The notes beneath the pieces were generated by a model that saw only the letters and a program-made list of their open reading frames with translations, ran no database searches and was not told the origin of the DNA. From assembly GCA_025934635.1 (NCBI GenBank), contig JAICWX010000041.1:1-41569 (forward strand): a DNA stretch of 41,569 nt. Reading direction: 5' to 3'. The DNA is from Streptosporangiaceae bacterium. GTDB lineage: Bacteria > Actinomycetota > Actinomycetes > Streptosporangiales > Streptosporangiaceae. The position numbers were made by a program, and so were the translations under genes. Shown piece by piece: positions 16,234 to 25,505 of this stretch; the first letter of the stretch is position 1; each line of letters starts with the position of its first letter.

Positions 16234-17960
16234 GAGCCCGTGTCCTTCCGGCCAGGGCCGGCCGGTTCCTGCTGCCGGGTGGCGGGCAGGCCCAGCGTCT
16301 CATCCGTCTTGTCCGCCTGCACCAGGACCGCGGTGGCGGTACTGGTATCCGCGAGCCGGACCATGTCGCCGACGGCCAGGATCCTGGTCGCCGACGACCG
16401 GCCGGCCGTCACCGTCACCACCACGTCGGACGCCCAGGTCGGCAGCCAGTCGCCGCCGAACGCCGGGTCGAGAACCACCAGGCTCAGCAGATAGTCGGCC
16501 GACTTGGCGGCGGTGACGAGTTCCGGGCTGGGCTGGGCGAGCTGAGGCGCCTGGCTACCGCGGCGCAGCGGGCCGACGGGCGCGATGTCATCGCGCGCAC
16601 CGACCGCCACCGTCAGCTTCACGTCCTGGGAGGCCACGTCGTGGACCCCTGGTCCCTTGACCCCGAGAAGCCTGGCCGCCGGGGCCCCGGGCGACATGTC
16701 GGCCAGGATGACGGTCTTGCCTTCCCGGGCGTAGGACCGGGCCAGCGCCACCAGCGAGGGGGCCACTTCCGGGGCGTTGTCCACGGCCACGATCGCCAGC
16801 GCGGCCGGGCTGGTCGCGTCCCGGGGGACGGCATTGCGCAGGTACGCGCCCAGCCGCTGGGCCTCGCGCCGCCGGACGTTAGCCCGGCCCGGGAGTTCCG
16901 GCCGCCAGCGCCGGGAACTCAGGGCGCCGACGCTGAGCCGGACCGGTATGCCGAGCACATCCGCCACGTCGTCCCGCCGGCGCAGGCGGTCCGACACGAT
17001 GGCCCGGATGACGACCAGGCCCACGCCGAGCGCGAGCCCGGCCAGCATCGCCCCGGCCACGTATTCCAGGGCACCCTTCAGGCGGGAGTGATGAGCCGCG
17101 GTCGCCACGTTCAGGACCTGGCTGCCCTGGATCATGGTCGCCGTCGTCGCCTGGGTGCTCACCTGATTGTCGGTCGCCGTCTGCCGCATCGCGGCGACCG
17201 TGTTCTCCGCCTTGGTGCGGTTGCCGTTCAGGATGCTGAGCCGGTTCTGCCGCTCCGGCGTCACCGGCTCCGCCGACAGCGTGGTGATCTGCTTATTGAT
17301 GGCATCCAGGCTCTGCTGTGCCTTGTTGACCTGGGCGTTCAGCGAATTCACCACCAGCTGCTGCTGCTGGTTCAGCATCTGCGCGCGGAACTGGAGAAAC
17401 GCCGCGGCCAGGGCCTGGGCCCGGGCGATGGCCTCGTCGCTGGTCGGCGCGTTGGCGGTGAGGCCAAGGACCTGGTTGGTAATGACAAAGGCGTTAGAGG
17501 CGGCCTGGAAGCTGGCCGGGGTCTGGTTAAGTCCCAGCTTGTCGAGGGCGGCCTGGGCCACCGGACGGCTCTCGGCCAGCGTCACGTTCGTGAGCATGGC
17601 CGAGACCGCGTCCTGATTGGGGTTGTTGGTGATGAAGACCGAGGTGGACGCCTGGGACGCGGGCGGGAACTTCACGTAGAGGGCGAGACCGGCGATGAGC
17701 CCGATCAATCCGGCCGCGACGCAGAACCGCAGGTTGCGCCGGATCGCGGCCCGGATGAAGCCCAGGTTGACGAATCCTCCGGTTACCTCGTCAACGGGAC
17801 GCTCTTCGTCGAGGTTCTCGCGGGGTTCGGGGGTGTCGTCATACGCCCACAGCTGCTCCTGCAGCCCATGGTCAGCGAACCCCGTGTCCGGGAACCCCGT
17901 GCTAGCGGGCCCCTGGTCCGGGACAGCGGGCAGGATTACTGTCTGGTCTGGATCGTTCAC
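16230..17960 (-). CDS. Wzz/Wzc-like polysaccharide co-polymerase with degenerate ATPase domain
   Basis: 576 aa. An acidic cytoplasmic leader (1-75) precedes membrane helix 1 (about 80-98), then a Wzz-type outer segment with coiled coil (about 180-260, QQQQLVVNSLNAQVNKAQQ) and helix 2 (about 298-320). The C-terminal domain has the order of a bacterial tyrosine kinase: a strand AALAIVAVDN, then KTVILADMSPGAPAARLLG (416-433), which keeps the Walker A' look. The Walker A position reads VDNAPEVAPS with no GK[ST]. There is no tyrosine-rich tail. It probably sets chain length without kinase activity. The GTG start at 17960 overlaps the preceding TGA. Confidence 0.82.
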   Translation of the reverse strand: MNDPDQTVILPAVPDQGPASTGFPDTGFADHGLQEQLWAYDDTPEPRENLDEERPVDEVTGGFVNLGFIRAAIRRNLRFCVAAGLIGLIAGLALYVKFPPASQASTSVFITNNPNQDAVSAMLTNVTLAESRPVAQAALDKLGLNQTPASFQAASNAFVITNQVLGLTANAPTSDEAIARAQALAAAFLQFRAQMLNQQQQLVVNSLNAQVNKAQQSLDAINKQITTLSAEPVTPERQNRLSILNGNRTKAENTVAAMRQTATDNQVSTQATTATMIQGSQVLNVATAAHHSRLKGALEYVAGAMLAGLALGVGLVVIRAIVSDRLRRRDDVADVLGIPVRLSVGALSSRRWRPELPGRANVRRREAQRLGAYLRNAVPRDATSPAALAIVAVDNAPEVAPSLVALARSYAREGKTVILADMSPGAPAARLLGVKGPGVHDVASQDVKLTVAVGARDDIAPVGPLRRGSQAPQLAQPSPELVTAAKSADYLLSLVVLDPAFGGDWLPTWASDVVVTVTAGRSSATRILAVGDMVRLADTSTATAVLVQADKTDETLGLPATRQQEPAGPGRKDTGS

Positions 17961-19270
17961 CGTCTGATTTCCGTACTGAAGCCGTTGAGGCGGGTGGGCA
18001 TCTTCCGGCGGGCAGCGGGCTGGACCAGCCGCGGGACCCGGCCGGTCGAGCGGTCGGTGCGTTCCGGATCGGCCACCAGGATGCCGACGACATCCTGGCC
18101 GTCGACGGCGGCGCTCACAGCCGCCCGCGCGAGCTGCTCGGCGGTGGCGGCCCCGGCCGAGACGGCCAGCACCGCCGCATCGGTGGGCGTCGTTTCCGGC
18201 ATCTTCGGCGCCCGGCTGTCCAGCACGGTCACCAGGATGGTCAGCCTGCCCTTCGGCCTGCCGTCGAGGTCCCCCTCCTCGGCGACGCTGACCCGGAGGT
18301 TGGCCTGGCGCTTCGACGCGGCGGGGGGCGGGCCGGCGCACGCGGTCCGCAGGGCCGCCGCGGTATTCACGTCGCCCTGCGAGCCGATGACCAGCGTGGT
18401 GGGGATATCCAGGGAAGCGGCGAACACGGCGAGCTGCGGACCGAGGGCGAGCGCTCCCTTGTCGGACGACAGCGAGATGACGCTGAGCGAGTGAGCGCCG
18501 CCCAGGCCGTTGCCGTTGACCGGCCCCGCGCTGGGCGCGGAGACACGCAGGTACTGCAGGGCCTTGCGCAGATGCCAGGCGCCCACGGCGTCCGGCTGGT
18601 AGTCGTCGAGCAGCTTCACCCAGCCGGCCGGATCGGACGGATGGGCGACGGGAAGCGCGGCCAGGACCGGCACGCCGATGGAGTTCGCGATCTCGTCACG
18701 CTCACGGAGCGTGCGATCCCGGCGGCGAGTGGCGAGCACCACGATGACGCCGATCACCATGCCGACGATCGCGAGGATCAGCCCCGTGGTGAGCAGGTGA
18801 GCGATCGGCGACGAGCCGGTGGCGGTAACCGCCGGCGCCAGGACGCGGCCGGCTACATGACCGACCGGGCTGGTGGAGGAACCGACGTAGGCGAGGTAGC
18901 TGGCGGCGACCGCGTTGGCGATCGCCACGGCCGCGGCCGCGGTCCGCGCCTTCGCGCTGATGGAGATGACCGTGGACGTCACGGTCTTGACCTGAACGGC
19001 GGTACGCAGTTTGACGAGCGTCGTACCGGCCGGCAGGCTCTGTATCGCGCTGTTCAGGACCGGGTCGCTGCCCGCGACCACGACCTCGGTGCCCATATTC
19101 GGCGTGTTCTGCGGCAGCACGACCAGGGTCCTGGCGCTCAGCATGGCCGGGTGGATCGAGGCGTACCCGGCGCCGAGCAGGAAGCCGAAGGCCGCCACGA
19201 TGGCGACGATGGTCTTGTACCGCCACGCGATTGCCGCGGAACGCCTGAGGTCGAGCGCTTGCTCGCTCAT
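17957..19270 (-). CDS. Second Wzz/Wzc-like co-polymerase, degenerate ATPase domain
   Basis: 437 aa, preceding and translationally coupled to another Wzz-like gene. Helix 1 spans about residues 20-37, a short outer segment (38-155) includes the Wzz-like SARTLVVLPQN, and helix 2 spans 159-180 followed by a basic RRRDRTLRERDEIANSIGVPVLA. The C-terminal part has an ATPase-like strand (LSVISLSSDKGALAL, 262-276) where a Walker A should be, without GK[ST], then PTTLVIGSQGD. The ATG at 19270 was chosen over an upstream in-frame start because GGAGG lies 5 bases before it; it overlaps the heparinase-like stop (ATGA). The two proteins may form a hetero-oligomer. Confidence 0.8.
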   Translation of the reverse strand: MSEQALDLRRSAAIAWRYKTIVAIVAAFGFLLGAGYASIHPAMLSARTLVVLPQNTPNMGTEVVVAGSDPVLNSAIQSLPAGTTLVKLRTAVQVKTVTSTVISISAKARTAAAAVAIANAVAASYLAYVGSSTSPVGHVAGRVLAPAVTATGSSPIAHLLTTGLILAIVGMVIGVIVVLATRRRDRTLRERDEIANSIGVPVLAALPVAHPSDPAGWVKLLDDYQPDAVGAWHLRKALQYLRVSAPSAGPVNGNGLGGAHSLSVISLSSDKGALALGPQLAVFAASLDIPTTLVIGSQGDVNTAAALRTACAGPPPAASKRQANLRVSVAEEGDLDGRPKGRLTILVTVLDSRAPKMPETTPTDAAVLAVSAGAATAEQLARAAVSAAVDGQDVVGILVADPERTDRSTGRVPRLVQPAARRKMPTRLNGFSTEIRR

Positions 19271-21378
19271 GTGGCCTCCGCTCGATTCCCGTCCGTATGC
19301 CCCCCCGGTGCCGCGGATGGGTCCCATGATAGGGCGGGTGCGGATGTGTCCGGTATCGGCTCCGCGGTCTCACCGAAGAACGTGAGTCTGGTCCTGAGAA
19401 GTTCCCCGGGGCTGGTGTGCCCGCGCCCGACCAGCGTAAACGCCGGGACTCGGCGCCCCAGGCCGACGGCGTACCAGCCGAGGATGGGGTCGGTTTCACC
19501 GCGGTGCAGGCTCCACTGCAGCTGCGCCGGGAGCTCGAGCCGCCCGGCCCCGCCGGCCGGCCCGGGCGGCGCCGGCTGCGGCCAGCGCAGGACCGCGAGG
19601 GCCCCGTCGAGCTCCGCCTCGACCGTGGGCCCGCAGTGGAAGGCCAGTCGCAGGTCATGACCGCCGCCGCTGATCTCGTCCTCGATCTCGATGCACCGCG
19701 TGCCCCGGTCGAGCCGGACCGACCGGCGGTGGGTCGCCGCCGGGTCGAGCGACGCGTAACCGTCGTGCTCGGCCGTCCAGCTGGCCGTCTCACCGTTGTC
19801 GGCCGCCGAGATCTCCGTGGCCCGGGCGTGCCGGACCCACAGGAACGGGCCGCCCTCGGTCGAGGAGTTCCGGCCGGCCACCTCCACCGTGTTGTGCGCG
19901 ATCGTCGAGCGGAAGTAGGACCGCCACGGCGGGTCCCCGTGGTAGCAGTAGGTGCCCGGGTCGGCGAGGATGTCGACGCCGCCGTACCGGACCTCGACCG
20001 CCAGGGCATCGGCGTGGGCGTGGGCGGCGATGCTGAGGAATCCGTGCGGTCCGCCGTCACACCGGCACCAGATCTCGGGCCCGTGCTCCGGGTCGGTGCG
20101 GAGCAGCGCTATCCCGGCGTCGGCGAAGCGATCGGGGCGCCGGGCGGGCCGGCCCGGGATGTTCCGGGTACCGGACGCCAGGGCGCCCGCGAGGGTGCTC
20201 TCGGCGCCGGCCGGCGACGGCGGCCACCAGTCGAGGCGGCCGACGAGCGCTTCGCCCAGCGCGAAGACCGCCGGCCAGCGGTTGGCCACCGGAGCATCGA
20301 GCAGCAGCCCCCGGCCTTCGTCGGAGTCGCCCTGCCGCGGCGGCTGCGACCGCTCGTCGACCAGGGCCGCCGCGCTGTCCACCAGCGCGGTCAGCCGCTC
20401 CCAGGTGAGGCTGCCCACCGGGTGCCCGCTGGCACCGGCCTCGACCGCGGCCAGGAACCCGAGCTCGGCCACGAAGGTCTGGTAATCCGCGGCGAGCTCG
20501 CGGCCGATGCCGGAGGGGAAGGTGTTGTGGACCAGCTCGCGCTCGAGCAGCGCGGCCGAGGTCCGCCGCCACCGCTCGCTCTCACCAAACCACGGGAAAG
20601 CGCAGCTGGCCGCGAGCTGCCCGGCCGCCTCGGCGATGACGTGATTGTTGGACGACGAGCCCCGGCTCCGGAACGTGGCCAGGTACTGCTGGTGCCACCG
20701 GATCTGCTGGACCGCCAGGCCGCTGTCCTCGAACAGGCCGGCCGCGCCGGGCCAGTCATCGAGCAGTCGGCGGATCCAGGCCAGGCTGATCAGCCGGATG
20801 CCGAGCTCGATGCCGCTGGTCCAGTGCACGCCGGACAGGAACGGGTTCTCCCGGAACCACGAGCGGAGCTGGCTCGCCACCCGTTCGGCGTAATCTTCCT
20901 CGCGGGTCAGGTACCAGGCGGTCGCCAGCAGCGTGAGGTGCTGCAACCGGGAGATCTCCCAGACCTGCTTGATATTGCCGGTCTGGTCCTGGGAGCGGTG
21001 GTCGACCCGGAAGCTGTAGCGGCCGGGGTCGGATCGCCGTCCGGTCACCGGGTCGGTGAACCAGTCGGGCTGGATCAGGTCGGTCCTGGTCACGCCCAGG
21101 ACCTCCCACTCGCCCTTCATCAGCCGGCCCGCGGCGTCGAGCAGGTCCGCCCGGGCCTGCTCGGGTACCTGCGCGGCGGCGGCCGCGGGCAGCACCGAGC
21201 TGAACCGGGGCACGCCGGGCGACGGCGGGCCGGCCAGGGCCTGGACGTCGCGGACCTGCCGGCGCGCCCAGGCCGCCTGGACCGCCTGATCACGGGCCCG
21301 CCAGGCCATCTCGGCAGGCGACATCCGGGCTATCCGGCGTGCGTACCAGCCGAGGCGGGACACCGGGGAACCGCTCAC
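19267..21378 (-). CDS. Heparinase II/III-like protein (polysaccharide lyase fold)
   Basis: 703 aa. The N-terminal alpha/alpha toroid (about 60-400) has WEISRLQHL, SGIELGIRLISLAWI and the catalytic-type Asn244-Asn245-His246 (SSNNHVIAEAAG). The C-terminal beta-sandwich domain (about 415-640) has AHAHADALAVEV (452-463), DPGTYCYHGD and His495 (STIAHNTVEV). Members cleave uronic-acid-containing glycans by beta-elimination. No signal peptide or membrane helix is seen, so it appears cytoplasmic. The GTG at 21378 overlaps the oxidoreductase stop (GTGA), so the two are translated together. The long frame running further upstream is a shadow of the oxidoreductase gene. Confidence 0.88.
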   Translation of the reverse strand: MSGSPVSRLGWYARRIARMSPAEMAWRARDQAVQAAWARRQVRDVQALAGPPSPGVPRFSSVLPAAAAAQVPEQARADLLDAAGRLMKGEWEVLGVTRTDLIQPDWFTDPVTGRRSDPGRYSFRVDHRSQDQTGNIKQVWEISRLQHLTLLATAWYLTREEDYAERVASQLRSWFRENPFLSGVHWTSGIELGIRLISLAWIRRLLDDWPGAAGLFEDSGLAVQQIRWHQQYLATFRSRGSSSNNHVIAEAAGQLAASCAFPWFGESERWRRTSAALLERELVHNTFPSGIGRELAADYQTFVAELGFLAAVEAGASGHPVGSLTWERLTALVDSAAALVDERSQPPRQGDSDEGRGLLLDAPVANRWPAVFALGEALVGRLDWWPPSPAGAESTLAGALASGTRNIPGRPARRPDRFADAGIALLRTDPEHGPEIWCRCDGGPHGFLSIAAHAHADALAVEVRYGGVDILADPGTYCYHGDPPWRSYFRSTIAHNTVEVAGRNSSTEGGPFLWVRHARATEISAADNGETASWTAEHDGYASLDPAATHRRSVRLDRGTRCIEIEDEISGGGHDLRLAFHCGPTVEAELDGALAVLRWPQPAPPGPAGGAGRLELPAQLQWSLHRGETDPILGWYAVGLGRRVPAFTLVGRGHTSPGELLRTRLTFFGETAEPIPDTSAPALSWDPSAAPGGHTDGNRAEAT

Positions 21379-23534
21379 ACCCGCTCCGGGCGGCTGCTCA
21401 GCAGGCTCTCCCCGACCGCGATGGTGGCCCTGGTCGTGGCCACCAGCGACTCGATCGGGATCGGCATCGGGCCGCCGGCGAGGCAGGCCTCGGTGAACTT
21501 CTCCAGCTGAGTCGCCTGGCCCTTGTCCGGCCGGGCCTTGGTGGCGTTCTCCTTCCGGCCGTTCCACACCGTCGCTTTCCGGAAGTTGTCCAGCCGCGCG
21601 CTGCGTCCCGCGCCGGCGGCGTCGAGCGTCTCCTTCTGGTAACGCGCGTTGCCGCCGGTGATGTAGCTGATCGTGGCGGTCGAGCCGTTGCCGAAGCGCA
21701 GCGTGGCCTGCACGTCGCCCTTCTCCGGGCCGCCGAGCGCGTAGACCTCGGACGGCAGGCTGCCCATCCACCAGCTCAGCGTGTCGATGAAGTGCCCGCC
21801 CTCGCCGGTGAACCGGGAACCCTCGAGCTCCTCGTTCACGTACCAGCTGTCGGCGGCCAGCGGGCCCGCGTTGATCAGGTAGCGGGCGGTGGCGTTGCGC
21901 GGCTGGCCGAACTCGGCCCGCAGCTTGGCCAGCAGCGGCGAGAACCGGCGGTTGAAGCCCACCATGAGCCGGTCGTTGCCGGTCTTCGCGATGACGTCGA
22001 TGACCCGCTCGAGATCGCTTTCGGTCAGCGCGAGCGGCTTCTCGACGAAGACGGCCTTCCCGGTCTCCAGCGCCCGGCAGACCATGTCCGCGTGCGTGTG
22101 ATGCCGGGTCACGATGAAGATGGCGTCCAGTGACTCGTCGTCGAGCACCGCGTCCGCGGTGGTGGACGCGGTCGTGAACCCGAAGCGGCGCTGGGCGTTG
22201 ACCGCCGACAGGGACCGTGTCGTCGCCACGTGCGAGAGGTAGGCGTTGTCCTGCTTGGCCAGGTTCGGCAGCAGCATCGAGTTGGCGTAGTTGCCGGCCC
22301 CGATGAAACCGATGGCCAGGCGCCCCGATTTGCCGGTGCGGGCGGCAGGCGCCGGACTCGAGACGACCCGGCTGATCTCCCGCGGGCGGTCCTCCTCGGC
22401 GGGCGCGGGGTACTCGAGCAGCACGCCCACCGCGTTCACCGAGCCCGAGGCCATGTCGGCGTACACGGTGGACGCCTGGTCCAGCGGGTACCGGCCGGAG
22501 ATGAGGGTTTCCACCTCGATCTCCTTGCGGGCGATGAGGTCGAGGAAGCACTCCAGGTTGCGGCGCTCGGTCCAGCGCACGTAACCGGCCGGGTAGTCGA
22601 TGCCGTCGAGCTCGTAGCGGTCGTCGTAGCGGCCGGGGCCGTAGGACCGGGAGAACCGGACGTCGAGTTCCTTGTCGTAGTAGGCGTTCCACGGCAGGTC
22701 CAGGCGCGTCTTGCCGATGTCGACGACATGCGCCCGGTCCCGGGCCAGCCGGGCGGCCGCTTCGACCGGCCCGTTGGACGACCCGCCGGCGGCCAGGAAC
22801 AGGTGGTCGGCCCCGCGGCCGCCCGAAATCTCGCCCAGCGCCTCCTGAACCGCGTTGATGCCGTCCTCGGTGGGCGCGGCGCACAGGTCGGCGCCGGCCT
22901 TCTCGGCCGCCCGGCAGCGCTCCTCGAGCACGTCCAGGCCGGTGACCCGGACCCCGGAGGCGACCAGCAGCCGGACCACCAGCTGGCCGACCAGGCCGAG
23001 GCCGATCACGCAGGCCGTGTCGCCGAGCTGGACCTCGGCCCGGCGCACCCCGTGCATGGCGATCGCGCCGACGGTGGAGAAGGCGGCATGCTCGGGCAGC
23101 ACCCCCTTGGGGACCACGGCGCACAGGTTGGACGGGACCCAGTTGTACTCGGCGTGCAGCGCGTACTCGTTGCCCGCCGCCGCGACCAGGTCGCCGACCC
23201 GGAACTCCTCGGCCCCCGGCCCCACCTCGACCACGACCCCGCACAGCGAGTAGCCAAGCGGCGTGTACGAGTCGAGCCGGTTCATCACCTTCTTGTAGGT
23301 GGCCACCGCGCCCTGCTGGGAAACCGTGTCGAGAACCTTGCGCACCTGGTCCGGCCGCGCCCGCGCCTTGCCGACCATCGACATCTTGGCCTCGGCCAGC
23401 TTCATCATCTCGGTGCCGGTGGAGATGAGCGAGAACAGCGACTGCACGAGCACGCCGCCGGGCCGGCAGACCGGGGTCGGCACGTCGAGCACGGTAAGTT
23501 CCCCGGACTTGTAGTTCTGCGCTATCTGCTTCAT
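21375..23534 (-). CDS. Bi-domain oxidoreductase (MDR dehydrogenase fused to Gfo/Idh/MocA)
   Basis: 719-aa fusion. Residues 1-375 form a medium-chain dehydrogenase-like domain with the dinucleotide motif GLGLVG (178-183); the usual zinc-binding Cys/His pattern is not evident. After a Pro/Ala linker, residues 405-719 form a Gfo/Idh/MocA domain with GFIGAGNYA (409-417) and the catalytic EKP (498-500). This fusion recurs beside heparinase-like genes in polysaccharide clusters; it presumably carries out linked oxidation and reduction on an NDP-sugar or on lyase-type products. The start is ATG at 23534 with GAGGA about 6 bases upstream. It is coupled to the heparinase-like gene. Confidence 0.9.
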   Translation of the reverse strand: MKQIAQNYKSGELTVLDVPTPVCRPGGVLVQSLFSLISTGTEMMKLAEAKMSMVGKARARPDQVRKVLDTVSQQGAVATYKKVMNRLDSYTPLGYSLCGVVVEVGPGAEEFRVGDLVAAAGNEYALHAEYNWVPSNLCAVVPKGVLPEHAAFSTVGAIAMHGVRRAEVQLGDTACVIGLGLVGQLVVRLLVASGVRVTGLDVLEERCRAAEKAGADLCAAPTEDGINAVQEALGEISGGRGADHLFLAAGGSSNGPVEAAARLARDRAHVVDIGKTRLDLPWNAYYDKELDVRFSRSYGPGRYDDRYELDGIDYPAGYVRWTERRNLECFLDLIARKEIEVETLISGRYPLDQASTVYADMASGSVNAVGVLLEYPAPAEEDRPREISRVVSSPAPAARTGKSGRLAIGFIGAGNYANSMLLPNLAKQDNAYLSHVATTRSLSAVNAQRRFGFTTASTTADAVLDDESLDAIFIVTRHHTHADMVCRALETGKAVFVEKPLALTESDLERVIDVIAKTGNDRLMVGFNRRFSPLLAKLRAEFGQPRNATARYLINAGPLAADSWYVNEELEGSRFTGEGGHFIDTLSWWMGSLPSEVYALGGPEKGDVQATLRFGNGSTATISYITGGNARYQKETLDAAGAGRSARLDNFRKATVWNGRKENATKARPDKGQATQLEKFTEACLAGGPMPIPIESLVATTRATIAVGESLLSSRPERV

Positions 23535-23587
23535 TAGGTCCTCTTGTCGGTGGTTCGGTTCAAGCGCATGCGCCTACGGCGCGCGGG

Positions 23588-25504
23588 TCAGGTCGCGACG
23601 CCCATGGACCGGACGTTCCGGTACCACAGTTCGAGCGACAGGAGCTGCCAGATCTGCTTGGCGTAGTCCTCGCGGCCGGCCTGCTCGTCGGCGATGAGCT
23701 TGCGCACCGCCTCGCCGCGGATCACGCCGGACTTGGTGAGCTCGCCCTCGACGAGCACGTCATGGATGAGCTCGCGCAGGTCCTGCCGGACCCAGGCGCG
23801 CAGCGGCGCGCTGAAGGAAGCCTTCGGCCGGTACACGATCTCGTGCGGCAGCCAGGCCTCGGCGGCCTGCTTGAGCGCGAGCTTGCTCTGCCGCCCCTTG
23901 ATCTTCTGGTCGCCCGGGATGGAGAAGGCCGCCCGGGCCACGACCAGGTCGACGAACGGAGTGCGGACCTCGACCGACGCCGCCATGCTGGCCCGGTCGG
24001 TGTAGGCCAGGTTGAGCCCGGTCAGGAACAGCCGCGAGTCCGCCAGGCACATCCGGTTGACTTCGTCCGACAGCGCGTTGTCGTGGTAGATCGCGCTGTG
24101 CTGGCCGATCACCTGCCCGACCTGGCCCGCCAGGCCGGGACCGACCAGGCGGGTCAGCTCATCCGGGTCGTACAGCGTGTAGCTGCGCCGGAACCGCGGC
24201 TCTTCCGGCAGGTCGGCGAAGGTCAGGAAGCGCTTGGCCCAGCGCGCGTAGCGCAGGCCGCGGCCGCCCACGCTGACCGGCATCTTGTCCACCGCGAACC
24301 GCAGGCCGGCCCGGGGCAAGGCGGGCAGCGCGCTGTACCGGCTGGCCATGAGGCAGGCCAGCTGCTTGCGGTAGCCGCCGAACAGCTCGTCGGCGCCCAT
24401 GCCGGACAGGATCACCTTGACCCCGCGCTCGCGGGCGGCCTCGCACATGAGCAGCGTGTTGATCGCGGCCGGGTCGCCGATCGGCTCGTCGAGCGTGTCC
24501 ACCATGCGCGGCAGCATGCTGACGATGTCCGGCGCGATCTCGATTTCGTGCAGGTTGACGCCGAACCGGCGGGCGACCTTGCGGGCGTAGACCGCGTCGT
24601 CGGGCATGGCCTCGAGCCGCTGGTCTTCGGCCCGGAAGGTGATGGTGTAGGCGTCGACGGCCTGGCTGGCCTGATGGGCCAGCACGGTGATGATGCTCGA
24701 GTCCAGGCCGCCGGACAGGAAGCTCGACACGGGCACGTCGGCCACCATGTGCGCGCGCACCGACTCCTGGATGATGTCGCGCAGGCCGGCGGTATCCAGG
24801 TCCGGGCCGGCCGCGGCTTCGGCCGCCACCTCCTCGATCCGCCAGTAGTGCTGGACGGACAGCTTCCCGTCGGGCAGGATCCGCGCCCACGAGCCGGGCG
24901 GGAGCTTGCTGACCCCGTCGATGGAGCACTGCTGGTCGGGCACCCAGTAATAGAGCATCGACGCGACCATGGCGCCGGGGTTGACCCGCAGCTCCGGGCC
25001 GGCCGCGGCCATGATGGCCTTCAGCTCGGAGGCGAACAGCAGCCCGTCGCCGCGGGGCAGGTAGTAGAGCGGCTTGATGCCGAGCGGGTCGCGGGCCAGC
25101 ACCAGGTCGCCCACCGCCTCGTCGGCCAGCGCGAACGCGAACATGCCGCGGAACCGGCGCAGCGCGTCAGGTCCCCAGGCCCGCCAGGCCTCGAGCGCGA
25201 CCTCGGTGTCGGACTCTGTACGGAACCGCACGCCGCGGCTCTTCAGGTCCGCCCGCAGCTCCTTGTAGTTGTACAGCTCCCCGTTCCACAGAATCGTCAG
25301 GCCGTCCTTGGTCAGCGGCTGGTTGGCCGCGTCGCTCAGGTCGATGATCGAGAGCCGCAGGTGGCCGAGGTGCATGGCGACCCGGCTGTCTTCGTGACAC
25401 CAGGTCCCGGTCGCGTCCGGCCCGCGGTGCGCGATCCGCTCGGTCATGACGTCGACCAGCTTGGCGCCGTCGGCCTGCTGGTAGCATCCGGCGATTCCGC
25501 ACAT
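23588..25504 (-). CDS. AsnB-like glutamine amidotransferase/asparagine synthase
   Basis: 638 aa. The N-terminal class-II glutaminase has the nucleophile Cys2 (MCGIAGCY), LGHLRLSIID, NGEL (74-77) and SDTEV (98-102). The synthetase domain has the PP-loop SGGLDSS (264-270). Both active sites look complete, so it should transfer ammonia from glutamine to an acyl-adenylate. Inside a polysaccharide operon such enzymes are more often linked to amidating uronic acids (as proposed for WbpS of Pseudomonas) than to making asparagine. It starts one base after the GT4 stop (TGAGATG), so it is coupled to it. The substrate is inferred from context only. Confidence 0.9.
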   Translation of the reverse strand: MCGIAGCYQQADGAKLVDVMTERIAHRGPDATGTWCHEDSRVAMHLGHLRLSIIDLSDAANQPLTKDGLTILWNGELYNYKELRADLKSRGVRFRTESDTEVALEAWRAWGPDALRRFRGMFAFALADEAVGDLVLARDPLGIKPLYYLPRGDGLLFASELKAIMAAAGPELRVNPGAMVASMLYYWVPDQQCSIDGVSKLPPGSWARILPDGKLSVQHYWRIEEVAAEAAAGPDLDTAGLRDIIQESVRAHMVADVPVSSFLSGGLDSSIITVLAHQASQAVDAYTITFRAEDQRLEAMPDDAVYARKVARRFGVNLHEIEIAPDIVSMLPRMVDTLDEPIGDPAAINTLLMCEAARERGVKVILSGMGADELFGGYRKQLACLMASRYSALPALPRAGLRFAVDKMPVSVGGRGLRYARWAKRFLTFADLPEEPRFRRSYTLYDPDELTRLVGPGLAGQVGQVIGQHSAIYHDNALSDEVNRMCLADSRLFLTGLNLAYTDRASMAASVEVRTPFVDLVVARAAFSIPGDQKIKGRQSKLALKQAAEAWLPHEIVYRPKASFSAPLRAWVRQDLRELIHDVLVEGELTKSGVIRGEAVRKLIADEQAGREDYAKQIWQLLSLELWYRNVRSMGVAT

Positions 25505-25505
25505 C

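Noticed and set aside
21378..23244. Upstream extension of the heparinase-like frame to 1325 codons
   Set aside because: The extra part is a shadow of the bi-domain oxidoreductase, read in another frame on the same strand, and has no family similarity; the GTGA overlap gives a natural start.
23564..23573. GCGCATGCGC palindrome between AsnB-like and oxidoreductase genes
   Set aside because: Ten bases of GC-rich symmetry are common by chance here, and the 53-base gap shows no promoter-like elements.
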